Positions 26,507 to 36,390 of a DNA stretch of 64,000 nt are shown here, in pieces (position 1 is the first letter of the stretch; each line of letters starts with the position of its first letter). The stretch lies in contig NZ_JAKFIA010000002.1 in the NCBI RefSeq assembly GCF_022569295.1, forward strand, positions 186,001 to 250,000, read 5' to 3'. The position numbers and the translations under genes are program-made. The notes under the pieces were generated by a model. That model was not told the DNA's origin, ran no database searches, and saw only the letters and a program-made list of their open reading frames with translations. Source of the stretch: Pedomonas mirosovicensis (GTDB lineage: Bacteria > Pseudomonadota > Alphaproteobacteria > Sphingomonadales > Sphingomonadaceae).

Positions 26507-29500
26507 TCAGAGTGAGAAGCCGATGCCGACATTGGCGCCAGCGCGGTTCTGCGTGTCATAGGTCGCCCCGGCCCTGATGACGGTCCGGCCGTTATCCATG
26601 ACGCGCGACAAACCCACCGCGAACGCGGACTCGCCCTGGAAGGTGCCGGCGCCGACGGCGATCATGCCGCGGCCGGGCTCGAAGGCCTGGGGCAGCGCCG
26701 CTGCCGCAAGCGCGCCCGCGATGCCCGCATCGGCATCGCGCCGCAGGTCGTCCAGGCCGGCATCAAGGCCGGCCAGCCGCGAGTCCGTATAGGCATTCGC
26801 GGTCGCGACCGCATCCGCCAGCCCGTCGTTCAGCTGCTGCACGTTGACCGCATCGGTGGGCGCAACGCCCGCCGCCACGTTATGCAGCGTGGTTGCCGAA
26901 CCGCCGGGGTTGAAGGTGACGGAATTGCCGCCCGCATCATACTGCACGGAGTTGTTGGCCACCTGCTGCACTTCATAGAGCTGCGAGCCGTTGACGGCAT
27001 CGGTCGAGCCGGCGTTGACCGCGCCCGCACCCACGTTCCGCACGACGTTGCCGCCCATGTTCACGGTCGTGTTCGCCCCCACGGTGAGCCCGCCGTTGGC
27101 GTTGACGACGCCATTGAAGGTTGGGTTGTCCGCCATGGCGATCTGCAGCTCGTTGCCGTTCAGCGTCACGACCGTGTTGGAACCGGCCGTCACATTGAGG
27201 GTGCCGTTGGATGGGATGGTCGTCGGCGTCCCTCCGTTCGCCTCGAGCTGCCATCCGGCCGATCCCGTCTGGTTGATCGCCTGCAGCGCATCATTGATGT
27301 TGGTGTAGGTGTTGCCGCCGATGGTGAAGTTCGTCGTCAATGTCCCGGTGGTGGGGTCATAGCTCGAACCGCCGCCGATGCTGCCGGCAATGCTGTCCCC
27401 CAGATTTTGGATGTTCTGGGTGAGTGCCGCGTTGACGGCCTGCAACTGCGCGACGTTGACGGCGTCGGTCGCGGCCGAGCCCGCCGCCACATTGGTGATC
27501 TGGCGTTCGGCGCCCACCGCGCCGACCGACACTTCGCCGGCCGAATTCTGCGGCGCAACCAGGCCATAGGCCATGTAACCGGTGCGCGACCCCACAAGCG
27601 TCTCGGCACCGGCACCCAGCGCGATGCTGCCGGAGTGGTTGACGACGGCGCCCGGACCGATGGCAATGGATTGGATGCCGTTGGCGACCGAGTTGGTGCC
27701 AAGCGCGATGGCATCGGCCTGAGCGACTTCGGCATTCTGGCCGATCGCCGTGCCGCCCGGCGCGCTCATCTGCACCACCGCGCCGTTGCCGATACCGATG
27801 CCGTTGTCGCCATTGACCACCGTGGTCGGGCCCACCGCAATCGCCTCCGCGCCTGCGGCCAGCGAGTCCGGCGCCGTCGAGTTGGCGTGGAAATAACGCG
27901 TGGCCGTTGCCGAAACCGCGCCGATCGCCCCCTGCAGCTGGCGGATCGTCACCGCATCCTGCGCTTCCGTGCCGTCCGCCACGTTGGTGATCTGGCGCAG
28001 CTCGCCGGTTGCGGCATTGCCGACCGACACGGCACCCAGGAGGGTCGCATCCGTGGTGTTGTAGGGCACATAGCCGGTTCCGGCCGGGATGGTACCGGTC
28101 GTCGGCGTAATCGCGCGATCCGAGACCGAGCCGGAGCCCAGCGCCAGACCGCCATCGACGCTGGCAACCGCGTTGTTGCCGAGCGCCACGCTGTTGGCGT
28201 TGTTGGCGACGGCCTGCGGACCTACCGCGATGCTGTCCGTGCCGATCGCCTGGCTGTCGGCCAGCGTCGAGTTGGCGCGGAAGTACTTGATGCCCTCGCC
28301 GTTGTTGATGCCGGTGATGGTATTGTTGAGGTTGGTCACATCACCTTCGATGTTCGTCACACGGCCGTCGAGGTTGGTCACGTTCCCCTCAACGGTCGTC
28401 ATGCGCCCATCGAGGTTGGTCACGTTGCCTTCAACGGTCGTCACCCGGCCATCAAGGTTGGAGATCGCCGTTGTGTTGTTGGCGATGTCGATGGTGTTCT
28501 CATCGACCTTCTGGTTGGTGGCAAAAAGCTGCGAGCCGTTGATGGCGTCGGTCGACATGTCGTTGATCTGGCCGGCGGCGACGTTCTGGAGTTGGCGCTC
28601 GGCGCTGGGAGCACCGATCGAGACAGCGCTCGTCGGCGTGCCGCCTGCGAAATTGTACGTGGTTCCGCCGACCACGCCGGTGAGCGTTGGGACCGGTGCC
28701 GAAGTCACCGAGCCCGAGCCCAGCGCCACGTCGCCGGCGTTGCTCGCCAGGGCGTTCGAGCCGATGGCGACCGACTCGTCGGCGGTGGCGCTGGCGAATG
28801 CACCGACTGCAGTGGAGTTAAGCCCGCCCGCCGCGGCCCGGTAGCCGAGGCCGGTGGCGGCCACCCCCGATGCGCTCGACAGGTAACCCGCTGCGGTCGC
28901 GCTCTGTGCAAGTGCAGCCGCTGCCGGACCGACGGCGAGGGAATTGGTGCCTTCCGCACGGGTTGAAGCACCAAGAGCCGTGGCACCCTGCACCGTCGCG
29001 CGGGCATTGTAACCCGTCGCCGTGCTCATCGTGCCCGTGGCCGAAGCGCTGACGCCCGCCGCCAGCGAGTTCGTTCCCGTCGCGCCGTCGTTGTTGTAGT
29101 TGCCGCCGATCGTGCCGCCGTCGTTGACGCTGTAGTAATGCGTCTCGGCGCTTGCGATGCTCGCCTCCAGCGCCTGCTGGGTCGCGTAGAGCTGCGAGCC
29201 GTTGATGGCGTCGGTCGAGCTGCCACTGATCTGTCCCGCCGCGACGTTCTGGATCTGGCGTTCGGCGCCCGGAGCACCCACCGAGACCACGCTCGTTGGC
29301 GTGCCGCCAGCGTAATTGTAGGTGGCGCCGCCGATCACGCCGGTGGGCGTCTGCACCGGCGCCGAGGTCACCGAGCCGGAGCCCAGCGCCACGTCGCCTG
29401 CATTGTTGGCAATGGCGCTGTCACCGAAGGCGAGCGAACCCGCCGCGCCCGCGCGGCTCATGTTGCCGAGGGCGACCGAGCCCTGGCCGATCGCCGTGTT

Positions 29501-32500
29501 GCTGTTGCCGATGGCGACCGCGCCGCTCGCCATGTTGGAGGCGGTGGCCGTCGCCGTGCCGTCCGCGTTGGCGATGTTGTTCGCACCGCCCGTGAAGGCG
29601 CCGGTGCCGCTGGCATAGCTGGGGTCGCCGATCGCGACCGCGCCGTCGCCATAGGCAACGTTGTCAGCGCCGATCGAGACCGCCTTGCCGCCGGTCGCGA
29701 CAGAGTTGGTGCCGATCGCCACGGCGTCGTCCGCATCGGCCAACGCGTTGAGGCCGATCGAGGTCGTCCCGCTGGCGGCAACGCCGATACCGGCGTTGGT
29801 GCCGAGCGCGATGTTGTCGCTGCCGGACACGTTGTTGCCCGCAGAGGCCGACTGGGTGCCGTCGTAGGTGACAGTGCCGTCGCCGCTGCCCAGCGCGATG
29901 TTCCGCGTGCCGGTCACGCCTGCGCCCGCGCCCTTCTGGGCGTTGGTGATGCCGCCGCCGATGGCGACGTTCTGCGCGCCGGTGACGAACTGGCCCGCGC
30001 CGACGCCCATTGCGATGGAGTTCGTGTTGGTTGTTGCCGATCCGGCGCCTGCGCCGCCACCGATAGCAACCGCGCCGTCGGCGGCAGCATTGGCAAATGC
30101 GCCAAGGGCAGTGGCGCTCTGGCCTGCAGCCGTCGATTCGACACCCATGGCCGTGGCCCATTGCGTGGTCGCCTCGGCAGACGAGCCGATTGCGATGGCG
30201 CTGCCACCGGTGACGTTCGCCCCGGTGCCCATGGCAATGCTGCTCTCGCCGGTGGCATTCGCGTTAAGGCCGATCGAGGTCGTCCCGCTGGCGGCAACGC
30301 CGATACCGGCGTTGGTGCCGATGGCGATGTTGTCATCGCCTGTCACGTCGGAGCCGGCCGAGGCCTCAGGGCCTTCGGCAAGCAGAACCGTGCCATCGCC
30401 GGTTCCCACGGCGATGTTCCGCGTTCCTGTTACGGCTGTACCGGCGCCTCTCCTGACTGCGGATATTCCCCCGCCGACGGCAATGTTGTGAGCACCTTCG
30501 ACGAATTGACCGGCGGCAACGCCCACTGCAACTGAATTGGCGTTACCAACAGTCGACTGGGAGCCCGCGCCGTGTCCCACCGCGACTGTGCTCAGGCCGA
30601 CGGCCTGTGCTCCTGCGCCAACAGCCGTCGACTGCAAGCCGGACGCGAGGGAGTTGAAGCCAACGCTCAACGCTTGTTCGCCGGTTGACTGTGAGGCAGA
30701 GCCCAGGGCCGTCGAATTCAGGCCCGAGGCCGTAGCAGACGAACCCACTGCTGTGGCGTTTTCCGCTCCAGCCTGCGCCTGGTATCCCACGCCAGTGGCA
30801 GCTCTTGCCGAGGCGGTCGCAACATAGCCCACTGCGGTGGACAAATCCCCAAGCGCGTCCGCTGCAGGGCCCGCTGCGAGAGAGTTGATGCCCTCTGCAC
30901 TACTGGACGGGCCGAAAGCGGCGGCACCCTCTGCCGTCGCGCTGGCGACTCGCCCAACCGCCGTCGCCAATCTGGCAGTCGCCGAAGCCCACGGTCCGAT
31001 TGCCATCGAATCCATACCGGTCGCGCCGTCGTTATTGTAGTTGGGCTTTACGGTGCCGCCATCGTTGATGCTGAGATAATGCGTCGCCGCGCCGGTTACC
31101 GCCGACTGCAGTGATTGCTGCACGGCGAAGAGCTGGGAGCCGTTGATGGCGTCGGTCGAGGTGTTGCTGATCTGGCCCGCCGCGACATTCTGGATCTGGC
31201 GCTCGGCGCCCACTGCACCCACAGAGACGACGCTCGTCGGGTTGCTGCCGGCGAAGGTGTAGGGCGTGCCGCGAATGGTGGTGCCGGGCACCGCAACCGC
31301 CGTCCCGGTCACCGAAGCGTTACCCAGCGCCACGTCGCCGGCATTGGTGGCAACCGCCGACCGGCCGAGGGCAGTGGAAAACTGCGCGTCCGCCTTGGAC
31401 GCAATGCCCAGCGCGATACCGGCGTGACCCGCGGCCGATGCCGACGTACCGATCGCAATGGCGTCGCGCCCGGAGGCAACCACGCCCGCGTCCCAGGCGT
31501 CACCGATTGCGATGGCACCGCCATTGGTTGCCTTTGCGCCAGAACCGATGGCGACCGCCATCTGCCCCGGATTGCCGCCCCCGGTGGCGACGGCACCGCT
31601 GCCGAGCGCGACGTCGGCGCCATTGGTCGCGGTCGCGCCATCACCGAAGGCGAGCGCGCCTGCGCCGCCCGCGCGGCTGGTATTGCCGAGGGCGACCGAG
31701 CCCTGACCGACCGCCACGTTGCTGTTGCCGATCGCAACCGCACCCGCCGCCTGGTTCGTGGCGGTGGCCGTCGCCGTGCCGTCGGCGTTGGCGATGTTGT
31801 TCGCGCCGCCGACAAAGGCGCCGGTGCCGCTGGCGTAGCTGGGGTCGCCGATCGCGACCGCACCATCGCCATAGGCGGTGTTGTTGGAGCCGATCGAGAC
31901 CGCCTTGCCGCCAGTGGCGACCGCGTTGGTGCCCATGGCGACCGCTTCGGCCGCATCCGCCTTGGCGTTGGTGCCCATGGCGATCGCGGCGATACCGGAC
32001 GAAATGCTGTTTGTTCCGATCGCGATGCCGTTCTGGGCATTTGTGCTGGCCCTGTCGCCCATGGCGAGGCCCGAGGGGGCGTTTGTCACCTTCGACCAGA
32101 AGCCGATCGAAATACCGTTGGTCGAGGTGGCATCAACGTGGTCGCCGGCATTGTTGGTGCCGATCGCGATGCTGCCGTCCGCCAGGGCGTGGACCTGATT
32201 GCCCAGCGCGGTGGCGTTGACGCCCGTTGCAACGGCATCATAGCCGATCGCCGTGCTTTCCAGACCGCTGGCGTTGGCCATGTAGCCGAATGCAGAGGCC
32301 TGGGTGTGGCCCGCAATGGAATAGGCACCCGTTGCAGTGGAGCGCAGGCCCGACGCATGGCTCTGACGCCCAATCGCGATGGCGTCGGTAGCCGACGCCG
32401 TCACATCGGTGCCGATGGCGATGGCACTTTCGCCCGTAGCGCCCGCTGTCGTGAGCGTGCGCGCACCAAGGACGATGGAGTTGATCGCCGCCGCCTCCGC

Positions 32501-34876
32501 GTCGAAGCCGATCGCGATGGCGTTCTGCTGGGCAGCATTGGCACCCGTGCCCTGAGAGATGGAATCCGTTCCGGCCGACGTGGCGTTGTAGCCGACCGCA
32601 ATCGCCCGGCCGCCGGTCGCACCGTCGTTGTTGTAGTTGCCGCCGTTGAAGCCGCCGTCGTTGACGCTGAAATAGTGCGGCGTCGCGCCTGAGATGCTGG
32701 TCGCCAGATTGTTGATCGCCTGGTTGGTCGCAAAGAGCTGCGAGCCGTTGATGGCGTCGGTCGAGGTATCGCTGATCTGGCCCGCCGCGACGTTCTGGAT
32801 CTGGCGCTCGGCGCCCACTGCACCCACAGAGACGACGCTCGTCGGGTTGCTGCCAGCGAAAGTGTAGGGCGCGCCACGAATGGTAGTGCCGGGCACCGCA
32901 ACCGGCGCTGCCGTCACCGAGCCCGAGCCCAGCGCCACGTCGCCGGCGTTATTGGCAATTGCGGTGTCACCAAAGGCGAGCGAGCCTGCGGCCAGAGCCT
33001 GGCTGGTGCTGCCGATTGCGACGCTGCCTTGGCCGACCACGGTATTCTGGTAGCCGATGCCGACCGCGCCCTGCGCCGCCGTCCCGGCAACGCTCACGCC
33101 CTGGCCGCCGCCGCCGACCATATTGGTGTTGCCCATGGCGACCGAGCCGTTGCCGGTCGCGGTGTTGTCCATGCCCTGCGCCACCGCGCCGTCGCCCGTC
33201 GCGGTGTTGGGATCGCCGATCGCCACAGCGCCGTTGCCGCTGGCAACGTTGCCATAGCCGACAGAGACCGCCTTGCCGCCGGTCGCCCGCGCGCCGGTGC
33301 CGATCGCGACGGCATCGTCAGAATCGGCAACGGATTGACCGCCGATCGCAATCGCATTGACACCCGATGCGTTGGCACCGGCCGTCGCATTGCCGCCGAG
33401 CGCCACCGCGCCTACCCCGGAGGCATTGGCGAGATAGCCGTAGGCTGAAGCCAAGTCCGCGCTGGCCACGGCGCTGCGGCCGACGGCCGTCGAGGCCAAG
33501 GTACCCGTCGCTCTGGCACTCAGGCCGATCGCAACGCCCGCATTCCCGGTCGATTGCGAGGAGTTTCCGACGACGACCGAATTGATGCCAGACGCCGCCG
33601 TCTGATAGCCAATCGCCAGCGAGGCTTGGCCGGTGACATCCGAGTTGAGGCCGATGGCGATCCCATTGACTGCGCTTGCGCTGGCATTCGGGCCGATCGC
33701 AGTGGATTCGGATCCGCTCGCCAACGCATTGAACCCGATGGAGGTCGTCCTGCTGCCGGCAACGCCGATGCCCGCGTTGGTGCCGATCGCGATATTGTCA
33801 TCGCCCTCAACCAAGCTGCCTGCAGCAGCCTGCAACGTTGCGTCATACATGGTAGTCCCATCGCCAGTGCCGAGGGCGATGTTGCGCGTGCCGGTCACGC
33901 CGGACCCAGCACCTCGCATGGTGCTGGCGATACCGCCGCCGATGGCGGTGTTCTGCGCGCCGCTTACGAGAGCACCGGATGCGACGCCCAACGCCACAGA
34001 GTTGGTGTTAGCGGTCGTCGACGAGGATCCAGCGCCTTGGCCAATAGCGACAGTACCTTGGCCAGCACCAACGGCACCCGAGCCAAGCGCAACCGAATAA
34101 TCCGCTTCCGCGCGAGATGCATTTCCAAGGGCAACGGAAGCAATCCCCGAAGCCTGAGTAGTACGGCCGACTGCCGTCGCATAGAGCCCGCCTGACTTGG
34201 CCGAATCGCCAAGCGCAACGGCCGAATTGCCTGTAGCATCTGCATCATAGCCGATGGCGGTGGCCTGTGCCGCAGTCGCATCGGCCATCCGGCCGAAGGC
34301 GGATGATTGAAAACCGGACGCATGGGAATTGATGCCGACGACCACCGCCTGGTCGCCTTCCGCAGTTGAAAGGGTACCGATGGCAACGGCGGAAACACCG
34401 GTCGCGGAAGTGCTCGCGCCGATGGCGACCGGGCTCCCTTCTCCCGTCCCGTTGCTCGCCGTCGCGTTCATTCCAATCGCTACGGCCGCGTTGGTGGCAG
34501 GGGCTGCCGCTTGGCTGCCGGTGCCGATCGCCACCGAACCGGCACCGGTCGCCGTGCCGCCGCCGACCGCGTAATTCTGCGCCAGTGCAGGCGATGCAAA
34601 CGAGGCCGACAGCGCCAGCGCCCCGACGCCTGTCAGGAGGCGGCTCAGGCCACTCAGTGCCAGGGAACTGCCAGAGGCGGAGAGCATGATCCGCGCCGGA
34701 GCGCTGCCACCCAGCGAGCCTAGGCCAAGATTGTTGCGCCGCACACCAAGCACGCGGTGGGCCATTCGCAAGATGGCCATGAGACGGCGCCGCTGCGAAG
34801 CGCTTGCACCGGCCGCCCAGTTTCCAGCAAAGCGAGCACCCCGGTTCCGCCGCGAAACAGATTCCAATCCGAGCAT
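26507..34876 (-). CDS. Giant YadA/Hia-type trimeric autotransporter adhesin
   Basis: 2789 residues. A basic N-terminal extension and hydrophobic segment (LLTGVGALALSASFASPALA) end near residue 100. The passenger consists of left-handed beta-roll head repeats of the AxAIGxxA type (TSVALG, NAIAIGFDAEA). There are eight neck/connector motifs such as QNVAAGQISDTSTDAINGSQ (about residues 690, 1220, 1870, 2090 and four later). Three times these lead into NDGG...NYNNDGATG connectors (about 745, 1280, 1925). A coiled-coil stalk lies at 2125-2185 (NLDGRVTTVEGNV repeats). The last 70 residues are the YadA anchor barrel (GRGMIAVGAGTFQGESAFAV). It should trimerise and mediate adhesion or biofilm formation. 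Confidence 0.95.
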   Translation of the reverse strand: MLGLESVSRRNRGARFAGNWAAGASASQRRRLMAILRMAHRVLGVRRNNLGLGSLGGSAPARIMLSASGSSLALSGLSRLLTGVGALALSASFASPALAQNYAVGGGTATGAGSVAIGTGSQAAAPATNAAVAIGMNATASNGTGEGSPVAIGASTSATGVSAVAIGTLSTAEGDQAVVVGINSHASGFQSSAFGRMADATAAQATAIGYDADATGNSAVALGDSAKSGGLYATAVGRTTQASGIASVALGNASRAEADYSVALGSGAVGAGQGTVAIGQGAGSSSTTANTNSVALGVASGALVSGAQNTAIGGGIASTMRGAGSGVTGTRNIALGTGDGTTMYDATLQAAAGSLVEGDDNIAIGTNAGIGVAGSRTTSIGFNALASGSESTAIGPNASASAVNGIAIGLNSDVTGQASLAIGYQTAASGINSVVVGNSSQSTGNAGVAIGLSARATGTLASTAVGRSAVASADLASAYGYLANASGVGAVALGGNATAGANASGVNAIAIGGQSVADSDDAVAIGTGARATGGKAVSVGYGNVASGNGAVAIGDPNTATGDGAVAQGMDNTATGNGSVAMGNTNMVGGGGQGVSVAGTAAQGAVGIGYQNTVVGQGSVAIGSTSQALAAGSLAFGDTAIANNAGDVALGSGSVTAAPVAVPGTTIRGAPYTFAGSNPTSVVSVGAVGAERQIQNVAAGQISDTSTDAINGSQLFATNQAINNLATSISGATPHYFSVNDGGFNGGNYNNDGATGGRAIAVGYNATSAGTDSISQGTGANAAQQNAIAIGFDAEAAAINSIVLGARTLTTAGATGESAIAIGTDVTASATDAIAIGRQSHASGLRSTATGAYSIAGHTQASAFGYMANASGLESTAIGYDAVATGVNATALGNQVHALADGSIAIGTNNAGDHVDATSTNGISIGFWSKVTNAPSGLAMGDRASTNAQNGIAIGTNSISSGIAAIAMGTNAKADAAEAVAMGTNAVATGGKAVSIGSNNTAYGDGAVAIGDPSYASGTGAFVGGANNIANADGTATATATNQAAGAVAIGNSNVAVGQGSVALGNTSRAGGAGALAFGDGATATNGADVALGSGAVATGGGNPGQMAVAIGSGAKATNGGAIAIGDAWDAGVVASGRDAIAIGTSASAAGHAGIALGIASKADAQFSTALGRSAVATNAGDVALGNASVTGTAVAVPGTTIRGTPYTFAGSNPTSVVSVGAVGAERQIQNVAAGQISNTSTDAINGSQLFAVQQSLQSAVTGAATHYLSINDGGTVKPNYNNDGATGMDSMAIGPWASATARLATAVGRVASATAEGAAAFGPSSSAEGINSLAAGPAADALGDLSTAVGYVATASARAATGVGYQAQAGAENATAVGSSATASGLNSTALGSASQSTGEQALSVGFNSLASGLQSTAVGAGAQAVGLSTVAVGHGAGSQSTVGNANSVAVGVAAGQFVEGAHNIAVGGGISAVRRGAGTAVTGTRNIAVGTGDGTVLLAEGPEASAGSDVTGDDNIAIGTNAGIGVAASGTTSIGLNANATGESSIAMGTGANVTGGSAIAIGSSAEATTQWATAMGVESTAAGQSATALGAFANAAADGAVAIGGGAGAGSATTNTNSIAMGVGAGQFVTGAQNVAIGGGITNAQKGAGAGVTGTRNIALGSGDGTVTYDGTQSASAGNNVSGSDNIALGTNAGIGVAASGTTSIGLNALADADDAVAIGTNSVATGGKAVSIGADNVAYGDGAVAIGDPSYASGTGAFTGGANNIANADGTATATASNMASGAVAIGNSNTAIGQGSVALGNMSRAGAAGSLAFGDSAIANNAGDVALGSGSVTSAPVQTPTGVIGGATYNYAGGTPTSVVSVGAPGAERQIQNVAAGQISGSSTDAINGSQLYATQQALEASIASAETHYYSVNDGGTIGGNYNNDGATGTNSLAAGVSASATGTMSTATGYNARATVQGATALGASTRAEGTNSLAVGPAAAALAQSATAAGYLSSASGVAATGLGYRAAAGGLNSTAVGAFASATADESVAIGSNALASNAGDVALGSGSVTSAPVPTLTGVVGGTTYNFAGGTPTSAVSIGAPSAERQLQNVAAGQINDMSTDAINGSQLFATNQKVDENTIDIANNTTAISNLDGRVTTVEGNVTNLDGRMTTVEGNVTNLDGRVTNIEGDVTNLNNTITGINNGEGIKYFRANSTLADSQAIGTDSIAVGPQAVANNANSVALGNNAVASVDGGLALGSGSVSDRAITPTTGTIPAGTGYVPYNTTDATLLGAVSVGNAATGELRQITNVADGTEAQDAVTIRQLQGAIGAVSATATRYFHANSTAPDSLAAGAEAIAVGPTTVVNGDNGIGIGNGAVVQMSAPGGTAIGQNAEVAQADAIALGTNSVANGIQSIAIGPGAVVNHSGSIALGAGAETLVGSRTGYMAYGLVAPQNSAGEVSVGAVGAERQITNVAAGSAATDAVNVAQLQAVNAALTQNIQNLGDSIAGSIGGGSSYDPTTGTLTTNFTIGGNTYTNINDALQAINQTGSAGWQLEANGGTPTTIPSNGTLNVTAGSNTVVTLNGNELQIAMADNPTFNGVVNANGGLTVGANTTVNMGGNVVRNVGAGAVNAGSTDAVNGSQLYEVQQVANNSVQYDAGGNSVTFNPGGSATTLHNVAAGVAPTDAVNVQQLNDGLADAVATANAYTDSRLAGLDAGLDDLRRDADAGIAGALAAAALPQAFEPGRGMIAVGAGTFQGESAFAVGLSRVMDNGRTVIRAGATYDTQNRAGANVGIGFSL

Positions 34877-35024
34877 GACTCAGTCCCCCCTGAAAAAGTT
34901 CCCCGCCCCGGCGCCAGCCGCTGGGCAAGGAGAACCCATTGGCGGCGCGCAGTGTGCGCGCCGTCCCCGCCTCTCACCTGAATGAATGGTCCGCCCCGCC
35001 CCTGCTTGCCGGACGGCCAAAAAT

Positions 35025-35669
35025 CTATTTCACGTCCGCCACACGGGCGATGGTCACGACCACGCATGACGGGCCATTGGCGATCATCATGGCCTGCCCT
35101 TGGTTGCCTCCGAGATTGTAGAGGGGCACGCCCGAGAGATTGCCCGCCGCCGTGCTGCCTTGCGGAAACAGTTTGATTACCTCGGCGCAGGACTGCTGGA
35201 ACGGCGCGACGCGCACCAGCTGCCCTTCGCAGGATTTGCCGACAGGCGCTGCCATGACGACCCCGGCTGCCTGCCCGCTGTATCCGGGCGTATTATAGGC
35301 GATGCCCGCAACGCCCTGGACAGGGTGCTTGTCAGGCGCCTTGCCATCCGCCTGCGCCTGCACGGCATATGTGGAGCCAAGCGTTACAACCTGGCCCAGA
35401 GCCGAGAAGAGATTGGCGCATTGCCGGACGCCGAGCTTGTCGGCCTGCTGCCGGAAGGCATCGGCAGATTGAGGTGCCTGTGCCGGCGTATTTGCGCTCG
35501 CGTTCGGCACGGATTGAGCAGCAAGAGCCTGCTGCCCGGCAACGAGCAGAGAAAGGCCCAGAAAACCCCTTGCCATCGAGCCGAGGGCAAGGCGGGTTCG
35601 GCCGCCCCTGCTGCCGGTGGACAGGCCATTCGGGCCTAGCAGCTGTGAACCTTTTTCAACGTTACGCAT
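35025..35669 (-). CDS. Exported cysteine-containing protein upstream of the adhesin
   Basis: 214 residues from the ATG at 35669, with AAGGATC just upstream. A long basic N-region precedes a hydrophobic signal core (GFLGLSLLVAGQQALAAQ). The mature protein has four cysteines (RQCANLF, SCEGQL, SCAEVI, SCVVVT), enough for two disulfides, and ends VTIARVADVK. I do not recognise the family. It lies 148 bases upstream of the autotransporter in the same direction, and the AT-rich promoter region lies upstream of it. A role as periplasmic accessory factor is inferred from position only. Confidence 0.65.
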   Translation of the reverse strand: MRNVEKGSQLLGPNGLSTGSRGGRTRLALGSMARGFLGLSLLVAGQQALAAQSVPNASANTPAQAPQSADAFRQQADKLGVRQCANLFSALGQVVTLGSTYAVQAQADGKAPDKHPVQGVAGIAYNTPGYSGQAAGVVMAAPVGKSCEGQLVRVAPFQQSCAEVIKLFPQGSTAAGNLSGVPLYNLGGNQGQAMMIANGPSCVVVTIARVADVK

Positions 35670-36390
35670 GATCCTTAACTTTCTCCTGAACCTGGGCAAT
35701 CCAAGGCACACAAACAGGAACCGCACTCGTCAGGCGTTCAACTGGCACAAAGGGTACTACAGGCAACTGTATCGCCGAAGTCACGATGCCTATATCCCTC
35801 AATAAAACAGCCTTTAGCCATAGTATCTACTAGCACTTGGTTTTATTTTCTGTACCTTTGATTAAATAAAATTTCTCCTCTCTGTCCAGTTATAAAACAT
35901 GGCATGAAAATTAAACCCATTAACGCTACGATAACCTTTTTTGATGGATATTATTACTTTCATGTAAATTGTATTATTGCCATTGGCAATTTACTACCGC
36001 CGACGCGGGATACAAAACCGACTCAAAGCTGATTGAAATGCTTCATCCATTACTGGATTGGCGCCGCTTGATACTTGAAAATAGAAACAAATATCAGAAA
36101 CAGAGGCGCCCCAAGTTGACGCCGCGGCAGATATCGCGGTGGGGACCGAGGGCTTGCACCGCCTGGCTCATGGCCAGCGTTCGCGGTTCCTACACTGTGA
36201 ACTGGCGTTGAAATGTTTCTTAATCGCGCACTAAGCGGACTGCCAAATGGGATGCAAAAACGCGACGTACTCGCAATTTGCCTTTAGGTGGGAGTGGAGG
36301 GGGGCCTTCCGAACACACTCTCAACATGCGCGCAGCCGCGAGGTGTAGAGCGGAAGCGGCGGGACCGAGTGCGGCCCCGCCGAATGCCTT
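35670..36390. other. AT-rich intergenic region, probable promoter of the adhesin locus
   Basis: About 720 bases with no supported gene; the only open frame (35969-36211) lacks a ribosome site. Composition drops sharply in GC from 35790 to 36000, unlike the flanks, consistent with promoter or silencer-bound DNA. GGCGGG/CCCGCC at about 36358-36381 could form a hairpin ending the short-chain dehydrogenase transcript. Confidence 0.4.

Noticed and set aside
26882-28966. Long open frame on the plus strand inside the adhesin gene
   Set aside because: It is the antisense of repetitive GC-rich head repeats; composition is His/Arg/Asp-heavy with no start site or motif. Similar long antisense frames at 29138-30535 and 31115-32692 were rejected for the same reason.
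35969-36211. 80-codon frame in the AT-rich gap upstream of the adhesin locus
   Set aside because: Composition changes within the frame and there is no ribosome site; probably promoter DNA.
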